A DNA stretch of 64,000 nt, from assembly GCA_032622095.1 (NCBI GenBank), contig CP136069.1, positions 66,363,319 through 66,427,318 on the forward strand, given 5' to 3'. Every line of letters begins with the position of its first letter. The stretch's first letter is position 1. The position numbers were made by a program, and so were the translations under genes. Origin of the DNA: Siphonodentalium dalli (Eukaryota; Mollusca; Scaphopoda; Gadilida; Siphonodentaliidae). The notes beneath the pieces are model-generated. The model was not told the origin of the DNA. It saw only the letters and a program-made list of their open reading frames with translations, and searched no databases. Below, one piece after another: positions 35,801 to 47,190 of this stretch.

Positions 35801-35839
35801 CTGTGTGTCGACTGAGAACCTGTGTGTCGACTGAGAACA
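35801..35839 (+). repeat. 19-bp direct duplication
   Basis: CTGTGTGTCGACTGAGAAC is present twice in tandem, immediately before the dispersed repeat at 35841. Probably local slippage. Confidence 0.8.
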
Positions 35840-35840
35840 C

Positions 35841-35955
35841 ATGGAGGATTTGTGTAAATGTTAGCCCAAACTACATTTCGAAGTAACGAGGGCTTTGTGG
35901 TTTATTTCGAGGAATAATACCGCATCAGATGAATTCAGCCCAAATATATTGACAT
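35841..35955 (+). repeat. dispersed repeat, copy 1
   Basis: About 90% identical to 42424-42539: ATGGAGGATTTGTGTAAATG, TTAGCCCAAACTACATTTC, GAGGAATAATACCGC and AGATGAATTCAGCCCAAATA. No coding, and no terminal structure found. The two copies lie 6.6 kb apart in the same orientation. Confidence 0.85.
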
Positions 35956-36272
35956 GTGTCGAGGGTCTAACTCTATACTGAGCAATAAAAAAGTAATATA
36001 ATAAATACCGAGTATATTTAATTTAACGCCAATGGGTCGTTTCTGTGCGTTTTAGAGTGTATTTATGCCTAAAGCAAAGTGAAATAACGATCTTAAAATG
36101 AATTGGCCGGTATATTTTATTAGTTATCAGGGTTACCAGGGTCGTAGTTGCATAAATTACAATATATCTTATTTTTATGCTAAGATAATTGCGTGGTAAT
36201 TTGTTATAGCTTTATCCGTATTGAGGTTAACACAAATCCCATATATGAAAATTCCAAATATGGAAAGTGACT

Positions 36273-36284
36273 TGCGCATGCGCA
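36273..36284. promoter_or_regulatory. NRF-1-like palindrome TGCGCATGCGCA
   Basis: A perfect match to the NRF-1 consensus dodecamer in otherwise CpG-poor DNA. A second copy is at 37396. Both sit after a similar AAATATGGAA or ATTTGGAAG block, so they may be copies within a diverged repeat and not working promoters. Confidence 0.4.
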
Positions 36285-37395
36285 AATCAGATACAATGGT
36301 CTTACTAAAAACGAAGCAATAAATGATTGATAACAACAAACACCGACCCAGTTAAATAACGACATTACATGGCGGTGTATTGCGTCTTTAAGAGTGTGTT
36401 GATGTCTCTATCATGTGATTAACTAATTAAAAATTATTTCGCCTACATATTTCGATAATTATCAGGTCCGCAGTTCGATTATGAAACGTTAAGATTATTG
36501 CTTGGTATTTGTTTCAAATCAGATACGGTAGCTGCATCTCGGTTATCTTGATCAGATATATTTATAGCGTCGAAGCGAAGAAATGTTGTCAAATTCCACG
36601 TCTGAATACGCGTCTTATTCTCACTTATACCGTGTTTATATCAGTTTTATTCTATGTGTTGTTGTGTATTGTATTACTTTGATCAAGGTTGCGCTTTTGT
36701 TATTCTCACAAAAGGTAAATTTGATGCGTGTTTGATGCGTGTTTACATTTCAAAATTGCGTCTGCCATGTACAGTCTGCGACGGAATTCCACATGTCCGA
36801 GCGCCATTGATTCCTTAATTACGAGACAAATTTATCGATTGAGGTCAAATTTTCGGATATAACAAGACTCGTGTGTTATTCTGCACCATTCTGACGAGTG
36901 CCGACTTTCATTTCGCATTATTTTCATTTTTATCGAAAACTAAGCGTTCTCTATGGAGATTCCCATGTAAATTTTTTCATTGTTTTGCCAATTTCAAGCT
37001 AGTTTATAGGATGGTCATGGCATAATTTGGCCTAGCGAGTGTCGGTAGACGTTCCTTGAGTGTGCACAACAAATTTTGGTCCCAACGAAGCAGGCTAAAA
37101 TCCTGAAATTTGTCAATTTTACTTTGCGTGTGAAGAAAATATTCATTTAAACTTCCAAAATTGGTTGAAATATGCTCAACAACATTCAGTTGAATGGTGA
37201 CATTATTTATAGTCACCGACTAACTTCCACGATGAATCAAATTTGTTTTTATTGGTGACAATTATGTCGCGAGAGATAAAAATGTTAATTTTTTAAAGAA
37301 AATGTTAAATTTTACCTCATTTTAAGACTTTAATTGCTTGGTAATTATTGAGATTGCAGTTTCCTTATATGGCAACTCCTTATTTGGAAGTTTCT

Positions 37396-37407
37396 TGCGC
37401 ATGCGCA
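37396..37407. promoter_or_regulatory. second NRF-1-like palindrome TGCGCATGCGCA
   Basis: Identical to 36273-36284 and embedded in partly similar flanks (TTGCTTGGTAATT about 60 bases upstream in both settings). No gene start is recognisable close by on either side. Confidence 0.4.
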
Positions 37408-37861
37408 GAAATGATAGAATTCCATGAAGACGTCGCCATTTTTTTTATTAGTCCAGGCAGAGAAATTTGTGTTTCATTTATTTAATTTATGATGGCGATG
37501 TTATTTGATCAATAATAGTCTATTTTGTGTTGATAACACGATGGTAAGATCAGTTCTGCAAATATCCACCGCACCTGCGAAGTTGATTTGTATAATCGCA
37601 GATTTCAATGATCCTTTGTTCTTGTACTAATAATAATACTATTACGCGTTGGGCGGATCTACTGGTTATCCGTAACTTTTTGATTATCTCCCCTGATCTC
37701 GTTAGGTGATCACGTGACCCAATACAAATGGCAGCTACCATGAAAATTAGAAGATTCATCGTTTGCGATACAAAACATAACTAAAATGGCAATTTTATTG
37801 GAGGAAAAATATAATTTATTTTGCGAATGCAATATAAACCTCACCGCGGGGATATGCAATA

Positions 37862-38135
37862 TATAAAAGTGTTTATGGGTGGCTAAATCAAGCAGATATC
37901 GCCATTATTGTTGCCTGCATTGTCTCTGTTTAGTTTTTTGCCTTCTGGAAGTTCTGCCAAGTGCTGGCAGTTCTGCAACTCAGTGTACTTTAAAACCTGA
38001 TATGTTTGCTCTGCTTCTTTCCATGGTGGCTAATAGGGAAGCAGGATACCAACATGAGATTATCAATATTAATCAGATAATAGCAGCCGAAAGACCGTCA
38101 ATTACCTTAAGGTATTTGGCTACTGCCACTACTGG
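37862..38135 (+). other. possible TATA box plus first exon of an unknown gene
   Basis: TATAAAAG at 37862-37869 is a canonical TATA element. Downstream the frame from ATG 38001 is open through MFALLLSMVANREAG and INQIIAAERPS to a strong donor CTACTG/GTACGT at about 38136. The longer open frame that begins at 37879 uses GTG and is not a valid animal start. No domain is recognised and no second exon was found before the tandem repeat at 38589. Confidence 0.25.
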
Positions 38136-38454
38136 TACGTACTTCTCGTAGATCGGTGTTAATTATCTTCGTCAATGATGTCATGTCACGCTTGTTAATA
38201 ATTCATTTGTTCGGAAATACTTATTGGGGGTCGAAATGCATAAAATTGAACTACCACCACTTCCAAAAACAACACCGATAAACAATAACGCTCTTTTCTG
38301 TTCCATGCAATGGAAATGGCTATTTATTGTCCTGATATCAGTGATATAAATGAATGCCTAAAATTAGTATTATCCTGAAATACATTTATGCCACTTTGGC
38401 GAACATGGGAACCACGGTACAATTTATGCCATTTAGGCACACTTCAGAGTGAAA

Positions 38455-38560
38455 TCAGGGCTTATATTTCGGCGAGAATCCAAATCTACATTCTCGTAAA
38501 TATTCTCGCAAATTACCCTGGATTCTCGTGAAAAAGTATATATGGATTCTCGCAAAATCA
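38455..38560 (+). repeat. short ATTCTCG repeats
   Basis: Five ATTCTCG/GATTCTCGC copies at irregular spacing of 12-30 bases, next to the 485-bp tandem repeat. Function unknown. Confidence 0.5.
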
Positions 38561-38588
38561 GATGAAATAAATGCCCTGGAAATATAGC

Positions 38589-40503
38589 AAATCGTTTAAT
38601 GCTTTATAATTTTTGTTTTCGGAGATTTATATATATGCTTAAAGACATATTATGGACTTGTTATGGACTTTTTCGGGTGCGAGAAATTGATAAGTTAGTG
38701 CTCAGGCACTTTGCCAACCTGGGGAATGTTATCATTCTACTAACATCACTGAAAATTTCCAAAACAAAACCACACCACTTCATAGAGAACATCGTCTGAA
38801 CTACTCCAAATTGTAAATATTTACATCTCGATTCGGGGCGCAACTATCGGCTATAATTAAACAAAAATGATTTCGCCATCGAGAGTCATTGCAGTTAACT
38901 AATATATAAGAATGACGTTGTGTATCATCCATTTGGATTAATATTCGTAACAAATAACTACTTTGAGAAAGATTATTCTTAATTTCTATTTGATCACTCT
39001 GTCCGGTGTCTGCCGGAGTGTTTCACATCACTTTAATCAAGGAAGACTGTTCAGAAAAACTGCATTTCAAGAAATCGTTTAATGCTTTAGAATTTTTATT
39101 TTCTGAGATTGATATGTATGCTTAAAGACATATTATGGACTTGTTATGGACTTTTTCGGGTGCGAGAAATTGATAAGTTAGTGCTCAGGCACTTTGCCAA
39201 CCTGGGGAATGTTATCATTCTACTAACATCACTGAAAATTTCCAAAAAAATCTACCACACCACTTCATAGAGAACATCGTCTGAACTACTCCAAATTGTA
39301 AATATTTACATCTCGATTCGGGGCGCAACTATCGGCTATAATTAAACAAAAATGATTTCGCCATCGAGAGTCATTGCAGTTAACTAATATATAAGAATGA
39401 CGTTGTGTATCATCCATTTGGATTAATATTCGTAACAAATAACTACTTTGAGAAAGATTATTCTTAATTTCTATTTGATCACTCTGTCCGGTGTCTGCCG
39501 GAGTGTTTCACATCACTTTAATCAAGGAAGACTGTTCAGAAAAACTGCATTTCAAGAAATCGTTTAATGCTTTAGAATTTTTATTTTCGGAGATTGATAT
39601 GTATGCTTAAAGACATATTATGGACTTGTTATGGACTTTTTCGGGTGCGAGAAATTGATAAGTTAGTGCTCAGGCACTTTGCCAACCTGGGGAATGTTAT
39701 CATTCTACTAACATCACTGAAAATTTCCAAAAAAATCTACCACACCACTTCATAGAGAACATCGTCTGAACTACTCCAAATTGTAAATATTTACATCTCG
39801 ATTCGGGGCGCAACTATCGGCTATAATTAAACAAAAATGATTTCGCCATCGAGAGTCATTGCAGTTAACTAATATATAAGAATGACGTTGTGTATCATCC
39901 ATTTGGATTAATATTCGTAACAAATAACTACTTTGAGAAAGATTATTCTTAATTTCTATTTGATCACTCTGTCCGGTGTCTGCCGGAGTGTTTCACATCA
40001 CTTTAATCAAGGAAGACTGTTCAGAAAAACTGCATTTCAAGAAATCGTTTAATGCTTTAGAAGTTTTGTTTTCGGAGATTTATATATATGCTTAAAGACA
40101 TATTATGGACTTTTTCGGGTGCGAGAAATTGATAAGTTTGTGCTCAGGCACTTTGCCAACCTGGGGAATGTTATCATTCTACTAACATCACTGAAAATTT
40201 TCCAAAAAAATCTACCACACCACTTCATAGAGAACATCGTCTGAACTACTCCAAATTGTAAATATTTACATCTCGATTCGGGGCGCAACTATCGGCTATA
40301 ATTAAACAAAAATGATTTCGCCATCGAGAGTCATTGCATTTAACTAATATATAAGAATGACGTTGTGTATCATCCATTTAGATTAATATTCGTAACAAAT
40401 AACTACTTTGAGAAAGATTATTCTTAATTTATATTTGATCACTCTGTCCGGTGTCTGCCGGAGTGTTTCACATCACTTTAATCAAGGAAGACTGCATTTC
40501 AAG
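38589..40503. repeat. tandem repeat, 485-bp unit, four copies
   Basis: Copies start at 38589, 39072, 39557 and 40042 (AAATCGTTTAATGCTTTA), giving steps of 483, 485 and 485. Copies 2 and 3 are almost identical (about 99%). Copies 1 and 4 share the variant GTTTTCGGAGATTTATATAT where 2 and 3 have ATTTTCGGAGATTGATATGT. Copy 1 lacks the AAATCT block of the others and copy 4 has lost 13 bases near its end. Each unit holds a GTCCGGTGTCTGCCGGAGTG hairpin. The conserved minus-strand 60-codon frame is not read as a gene because it is disrupted in the middle copies. Confidence 0.97.
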
Positions 40504-40569
40504 ATCACCAAACAACTTCCCTTTTTAGGGCCACCACATCTTTCCAAAGATGTACTTCTTCCATTTTGC

Positions 40570-40850
40570 TATCAAAGACCGAAAAATGTCGTTAAACTAG
40601 AAATCCAAATACCCACTAAGGGCCCCTATATCTTGAAATATTAAAGACCGAGAATGTCGTTAAACTATAAAGACCCAAAAATGTCGTTAAACTAGAGATC
40701 CAAATACCCCCTATATCTTGAGATATTATAAAGACCGAAAAATGTCATTAAACTATTAAAGACCGAAAAATGTCGTTAAACTAGAGATCCAAACATCCCC
40801 ATCCCCTATTTTTTTAGACAATAAAGAACGAAATATGTCGTTACACCATT
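40570..40850. repeat. minisatellite with AAAGACCGAAAAATGTCGTT motif
   Basis: Five to six irregular copies of AAAGACCGAAAAATGTCGTT and AAACTAGAGATCCAAATACC, separated by CCCCTATATCTTGAGATATT of variable length. It follows the 485-bp array directly. Confidence 0.85.
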
Positions 40851-41105
40851 AATACATAATTTGTGTTTATGAAAGTCTGGCACCCATTAGCAGTTTGTTT
40901 TCAGTACATTTTAATATTCATTGGAACGTAAACAATTATTCGCTGACAGAAATCATGTTAATATCGCCTTTCGTTACTGGTTTCCTCGACTCAAATATTT
41001 CTCACTGCTCAATACTTATAATTAAAAAAAATGTTCTGTGTTTTGTGTCACTTCTTAATAGCATTATGTATTCTGCTATTGAAAAGAAAAAAAGTTGCAG
41101 TATAC

Positions 41106-41440
41106 CTTAAAGGTACGGAAGGCCTTGGTGGGTATCCTGTGAACATATTTCCACCTGTTAAAAACCGCTACAAACGAAAATAATATTCAAATATAGACAT
41201 ACTTTGTTAATATACAAATGAGAAATATCTCATAAACAGTATGTTATTGTCGTAAATTTGACGATTGTTATGTAAACAAAGCATAAAAAGTTACTTTTCT
41301 TTGTGTTTCTTTATATTATGATGGTAAACATAAAGAGCGTTCTTTGTTGCTCAATTCCTTATTTGGAAATAATAAAGAGCGTTTATACCATTGGTGTGTG
41401 ATTAGCCAGTAGCATTGTGCTGCCTTCTATAACACAATCA
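41106..41440 (+). repeat. dispersed repeat copy 2 (CCTTAAAG-AAAGAGCGTT family)
   Basis: Second copy of the family at 23160-23530, in the same orientation. The shared blocks include ATAAACAGTATGTTATTGTC, TATGTAAACAAA, GTAAACATAAAGAGCGTT and GGAAATAATAAAGAGCGTTT. Confidence 0.75.
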
Positions 41441-42423
41441 GACTCTTGTTTAGGTAAAATTTAGTAGGTCTTTATGTAAGCATGATGTTTACGCGATAGT
41501 GATCGTATATTTGAACCAAAATGAATGCGTTTTAATATTTTTCTGTTTACGGTGTTTGGAACAAATACGAATATTTTCGACAACTAAGCCCCCTCGTCTC
41601 TTTAATATAATTAATATAACATCCATCATCCAATAATCTCCAAATTGCATATCTAATTTCAATCCTAGTTACATGTCACGCCGCCCCTCATCATTTGCCA
41701 ATTGTACACCCTTTTTTTGCTACTGCTGCAACTGCTCAATTTCTTACAAAATTATTGAAAAAATGGCCCTCCCGCCCGCCGACATTTACCTCTGATTTTT
41801 GTTTTGATCATCGGTCCGCACCAAAATTGAGCACACGTCCCTATATAATATACCCATTTAAACCGAGTATACACGGTGGTGTAATAGATCAACCGTTAAT
41901 TTAACCGTTTAGGTAGCATATTTCCACGTATACGTTATCACGACAAATCCCTGCTGATCTGTTATTAATGAACCAAACAATTAACATGTCAACACACTAT
42001 GGCCCGCCAATGCTACAGTGTATAAACGTAACGGGGCAAATATGCACATTATATTGGCAGCTAACGAGAACATTCATCACCAGCAATCTGCTCACCCCTT
42101 TTAGCCGATACGATAGAAACTAAACGATTTGTTACTTCTAATTACCCGTACTTAATTACACTACTTGCGTGTTAATAAAGTACGACCCCATTACCACTAA
42201 AGGTGAAACATGGGATTTAGAACATTAATATTCACTCTTACATAGTTCCACATTCAAGGTTCGTCTTGTGTAATCGTATGTCAGTTGTAACGTGGTGAAA
42301 CTGCAACTGAACTGAATTATTCTATGCTAAATCTGATGCATGCATCTTAGTTTTCTTGTTTCGGCCAATTTGGCCGGTTACTTCATGTGAGTTTTTCATC
42401 TGACATGTGTGTCGGAATAATGA
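41441..42423. other. no gene seen
   Basis: Unique-looking AT-rich DNA. At 42330-42357, CTGATGCATGCATCTTAGTT followed by TTCTTGTT is an exact 28-base match to 45613-45640, just upstream of the LINE at 45711, so a shared repeat edge lies here. Confidence 0.45.
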
Positions 42424-42539
42424 TATGGAGGATTTATGTAAATGTTAGCCCAAACTACATTTCCAAGTAACGATGGTTTTGTTGTTTATTTTGAGGAATA
42501 ATACCGCGTCAGATGAATTCAGCCCAAATATGTTAACAG
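42424..42539 (+). repeat. dispersed repeat, copy 2
   Basis: Partner of 35841-35955, with about ten substitutions and no long gap. Confidence 0.85.
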
Positions 42540-43060
42540 TTGTCGTGTAAAACATTCGGCAGTAAGTTAGCGTTATTTAGTATTTGTGGATGTCCTTTAA
42601 CATGGGGAAAATAGACTACTGCGCTTGAACGAGCATGTGAATTGTCGTTTTTAATGTATAGCAACTTTATAATCAATAACAGAGGCATTCTCTGTCAAAT
42701 AAGGTCGCTCTATTTACGATACCAATTGGGGAACTTTGTAAATTAAATTACGCGTAAACTTAACCTGCTGCAAATAGAAAAGGTGTCGGAATCGGCGTAC
42801 TCGCCCCATGGGCTAACTCGCCCAAATCGGCGCGTGCCAACTCGGAATAAAAGGCCAACTCGGAATAAAAGATGCATACGGGGTGTTATATGGCGTTTGG
42901 TCCGTTGTTTCTCAATGAATATTATTGAAATTTGGTGTATATGTCCGGGCTGGGACATGGAATACAACAACGTTTGAATTGTTTTTAAATTTACAAATTT
43001 GTTGATTTTATTCATTTTGTTTTCGTTCTGAAACACACTATAAAGTGTATATAATATAAT

Positions 43061-43355
43061 AACGAACACGAGACATACATAATTTATGAACTGTTAACAA
43101 AAGATATCAAATTCAATACATGACAAAGATGACTCAGTGGAGTTTATAAAGTGACATAAAAACATTGAGGTAAGAATCTTTTTAAGGAATTCAACTTTAT
43201 TTAATGATAATAAACACATGAATTAAAATAACAAACATGAGACATACATGATTTATAAACTGTTAACAACAGATATCAAACTCAATACATGACAAAGATG
43301 ACTCAGTGAAGTTTATAAAGTGAACATAAAAATATTAAGGTAAAAATCTTTTTAA
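43061..43355. repeat. tandem duplication, 169-bp offset
   Basis: The block GAGACATACATAATTTATGA, ACTGTTAACAAAAGATATCA, ACATGACAAAGATGACTCAG and AAGAATCTTTTTAAG is present twice (43061-43190 and 43230-43355) at about 92% identity. No coding. Confidence 0.88.
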
Positions 43356-43379
43356 GCATTACTAAACCGTTTAGCACAG

Positions 43380-44760
43380 TCCACTTCACTCATCCGATCA
43401 TCACTAAACTTAATATTTATCTTGATATTGATCTATCAGATGAGAGCTATCAAATATTTTTTAAATTTTATAGGAAAAAATGGTCGCCAGCGGCCATATT
43501 GCATTTACGTTATATGTTATCGCGTCATGTCGATATCTAGTATTACTTAGAAATTTCACCTTTCCAGATTCATAATTGCTCCATTGACTGTAACAAGATG
43601 GAATTATTCCCCTCTTCGGATAGAGTGTCACTGAAACTTTATTTTGTCAGACTGTCTGTATAGTCACTGATTATATATGGCAATAATCTGTAATAAGATG
43701 TAGCACTATTTTATTTTATATTTACATGCAGTGCTGTTTTTATACAACAATTCTAATCCCCCCTAGATCATCATGTGATCGACCATACATCGCGCGAGGA
43801 ACTGGTTGAATTAAGGGGGGGGGGGTTTATGGATAACTTCTGTCCTCAAGCTAGATTATACTTATGACATTTAATGGCATGTTTCTAACATGGAGGGTTA
43901 GATATGCGTGAGACACCACCACTCTTCAATTCACACCAAGTTATCAGCTGTCATATTCGGATATTAGAACCCATAGCCATGATATATGGTTTATTTTGTG
44001 TATACTAGTAATATTGTTATTTTCAGTACCTTTATATACCAGTACTGTGTATAACAATGCATATACATTAATCCATGTATACATGTATATTGATTCAACG
44101 GATTCAGTGGTTTTGTCCATCAGTCTATCAAATTTGCGGGGAAAACATGGCCACAAGCAGTACACCCTGTTAAATTTCGAATTTGAATCAATTGGCGCAC
44201 CCTGCAGCCAGCTTTTATTGGAGAACTTTTTCTCATGTGGATAGTTTGGGTCACCGCTAGATGTGAGCCATGTTTTGTTCTCAAGCTGTCCTTGTGAAGA
44301 CATCACTGCCAGCGATGATCTTGAATTTTACTATTTTTATGGCTAAATAATTTGGTTGATCCTACAGACGACACCCCTTGTCCGATCGTCACCAGATTCC
44401 ACAACGATCTTCTGGATAACCAGGGGGAGAGTAATCTAATTTTCCCGAATTTCGTTAAAAAACATTACCACAGGCAGCAATTTGGTATCTTACTGTTTGA
44501 TCCTCTTTTGCGTGACTGAATTGTTTAGCAACTGTACAGTCATATCCCTCATCTGATAGTCACCACACTTTACATTGATCTTCGGGCTGACAACTAGATG
44601 GGAGCTATCGAATGCTTTGAATTTTTTTGGAAAACATTGTCGCCAGCAGTCATCTTCTATTTTGGTTTTTATATACATGTATATCTCTTCATTCGGATAG
44701 CCAGTATTACGTAGGTACTTCAACTTTCCGCATTCCTGTCATCATTTGAAATATAAAAAT
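43380..44760. repeat. diverged tandem/dispersed repeat with CGCCAGC.GCCAT motif
   Basis: Several related blocks recur: a CATC.GAT..TCAC stretch, then GAGCTATC.AAT, then GGAAAACATGG or GGAAAAAATGG and CGCCAGCGGCCAT. They lie at about 43385-43520, 44090-44320, 44360-44480 and 44520-44680. Related single copies lie near 1660-1700 and 63000-63290. Copies are old (about 65-75% alike). Open frames here are short and inconsistent between copies. Confidence 0.55.
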
Positions 44761-44984
44761 TTACCTGATACCATGCACCCTTCAAAATTTGTTTCGTCGT
44801 ATCTATTTTAATGACCCGTATGGTAATATTGATACAGATATATTTGTCAAACATTTCTTTGTACAATATACAGGTATTTAGTTTGTAACTAAATCTAGAA
44901 ATATATAATAGTAGCTGGTGGACCCTACTTCGTCCGGGATGTTCCCCTCTGATTTTCGGAGAATTGCGCGATTTAACCTTGAAT

Positions 44985-45300
44985 TGACCATTTTAAAGGT
45001 GAACGTCATGTCGGGTCACGATTTGACCCGCCCAAAACACTCCCCGGACAAAAGTCACGACAAAAGTACCCGTCGAAATCCGCCCGGCTTTACCCTATTT
45101 GACCTTGAATTGACAATTTTGAATGTCAAGATCAGGTCAGGGTCATAATTTGACCCACCCGAAACACTCCTGGGACAAAAGTAACAGTAGGTATTATATT
45201 TCGTTGAAATACTTCGTTTTACCAGATTTGACCTTGAATAGATCTATTTGAATGTCAAAGTCAGGTCGGGATCAAGATTTGACCCGTCCAAATAGTCCAG
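44985..45300. repeat. tandem repeat rich in TGACC/GGTCA half-sites
   Basis: Three diverged copies, about 120 bases each, of TTTGACCTTGAATTGA..ATT followed by GAATGTCAAG.TCAGGTCGGG and ATTTGACCCG. Copy 1 contains GGGTCA-5-TGACCC (45013-45029). Copy 2 contains AGGTCAGGGTCA directly followed by five bases and TGACCC (45134-45156). Copy 3 is degraded. These are nuclear-receptor half-sites by sequence. The stretch is not coding. Confidence 0.75.
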
Positions 45301-45710
45301 AAATATGCCTACATCAGCACGTTCGAGAACATGGTCCCACGTGAAATTGGACCCGTCAATATTGCTCCCGGGATCGAAGTAGTCCTACACACAAATGTTT
45401 AGTCGGATCGGTCAAGGTCCAGAAACATGCCTATGAGCGAGGTCAAGTTGACACGTTAAATACCAAATCCGAGTCGGATCAGTCGAGTAGTGTTAGAGTC
45501 TATAACACATACACACATGCATTCATGCATACACACATACATACAGACAGGTGTTCCAAAATGTATAATCGATAGCTACAACAATTCTATGGTAGATAGT
45601 TCACGGCCGACCTGATGCATGCATCTTAGTTTTCTTGTTATAGTATTGTGTATAATAACTCGCACAATCGTAGGTCTTCTGCACTGTCAATTTGCATTTG
45701 CTTACTCGTG

Positions 45711-46400
45711 ATGTTGAACATCGTCACGTGGAACGCCACTGGGGCGATGGGTAGCAGTTGCTATATGTCAGATATACTTGCAAATCAGGAGGTGGACATT
45801 TTTGGTATCAGCGAGCATTGGCTCCACAATCACAATGTGCACATACTTGATACTGTTAGCAACAATTACCGTTACCACGCAGTTTGTGATTTCTCACAGA
45901 GACTACCCATGCAGATGGGGTGTGACAAGGGCGGTGTAGCGATTTTCTGGCACAGAAGGCTGGATAATGCTGTCTCAACACTTGACCTAAATGACGATAG
46001 ACTGTGTGGTATCCAATTCCAGTTAGATAACTCGCAGTACATTTATATTATACAGGTCTATCTGCCCTCAACGAACTACACAGTCGCATTTTATCGTGAT
46101 TACTTAAATAAGCTGGACATTACGATTGATTATTACTCATCTATGGGTACCGTCATTGTTATGGGTGATTTTAACGGCAATATCCAGAAAGCTGATGCCA
46201 GAAATCGCAGTTTCAAGAAACTTATCGCACGCAGGAATCTCGTTTCTGTGAATCAATCTGATCCGGTCACACGTTTGATTCCACCGCAAGCGATTCAGGC
46301 ACCACGATCATATACTTATACACAAATCAAATCTACACTGTGTAAACGAAATAAGAGTCATCGTTGACTCTGCCACTGATTACTCCAACCACCGTCCTAT
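45711..46400 (+). pseudogene. LINE endonuclease domain
   Basis: The first true ATG (MLNIVTWNATGAM) starts the classic apurinic-like endonuclease fold. Catalytic landmarks are the Asn in NIVTWNATG, Glu in GISEHWL, the GGVAIFW strand, Tyr in IIQVYLPS, and Asp/Asn in VMGDFNGN. The last motif (SNHRPI, the DHRP-like histidine) lies in the next frame at about 46380, after a frameshift near 46340. The frame stays open farther upstream but has no ATG before 45711. In an active element this domain nicks target DNA to prime reverse transcription. Confidence 0.88.
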
Positions 46401-46404
46401 CAAA

Positions 46405-47190
46405 ATGCTCATCGAGCTAGGTAATCACTGCACTCGTCCAAATCCCGAGCGCTGCTCTGTCAACTGGAAGAAGTTTTTATCTTCAGACTCTTCAATAGCG
46501 AGTTATCAAAATTGTGTCGATGAACTTCTACCCAATAGTCCCATTACGGACTCTGCTAGCCTTGACGAATATTACTCAGGTATTATCGAAGCTATTAATT
46601 CTGCGTCGTCAATCTTCATTCCAAAAAAATCGTACAAATCCCACATTAAACCATACTGGAATGAAAAACTGAAGGAACTTCATAGTCAAATGCGTAACTT
46701 CAAACGTATATGGAACAGTGAAGGTCGCCCAAGAGGTCGGGCTCATCTTTCATATGTATACTATAAAGCAGCGAAGTGTGCGTTCCGCAGGGAACTACGA
46801 CATAGCAACTTGAAATTCTTATCGAGCCAAAACGACCATGTTGACAATGCTGCGGAAATCAACCAAGAGCACTTTTTCGGTTATTTAATCAAAACAAATA
46901 TAGAACTAGGGCAACTAATAATAACCTTTTCGAGGTTGACAATGTTACGCTCCGTAATCCTGAAGAAATCACAACTGCGTGGGCTGATTATTATGAACGA
47001 TTGTATTGCCAACTTGAGTCGGACGCATTCGATCATCATCATTATGATTATGTCAATAGTTCAGTTGAAGACATTGCATCTAGCATACACACACATGATG
47101 TCTCTACCCCACTAGATAAACAGATGCTATATCCTATTTCTATTCAGGAGCTGAATGAAATTCTCAAGTCAATGGATATGGGAAAGCTCC
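46405..47190 (+). pseudogene. LINE linker between endonuclease and RT
   Basis: Typical intervening region with SVNWKKFLSS, FIPKKSYKSHIKPYWNEKLK and an Arg/Lys-rich segment. A frameshift near 46893 moves the reading into a frame with ADYYERLYCQLES and then ISIQELNEILKSMDMGK. A second shift near 47186 is needed to reach the RT start APGPDMI. Confidence 0.8.

Noticed and set aside
37879-38151. 90-codon open frame with a signal-peptide-like start
   Set aside because: It begins with GTG and no ATG lies upstream in frame, so it is not a valid animal start. Only the later ATG at 38001 was kept, as a weak exon candidate.
40103-40288. Conserved 60-residue minus-strand frame in the 485-bp repeat
   Set aside because: Present in copies 1 and 4 only, and broken by length changes in the A-run in copies 2 and 3. 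Conservation follows from recent DNA duplication.
43944-44306. 120-residue minus-strand frame and its 82-residue plus-strand partner
   Set aside because: Both lie in the diverged CGCCAGC.GCCAT repeat, have no recognisable domain and are not kept open in related copies.
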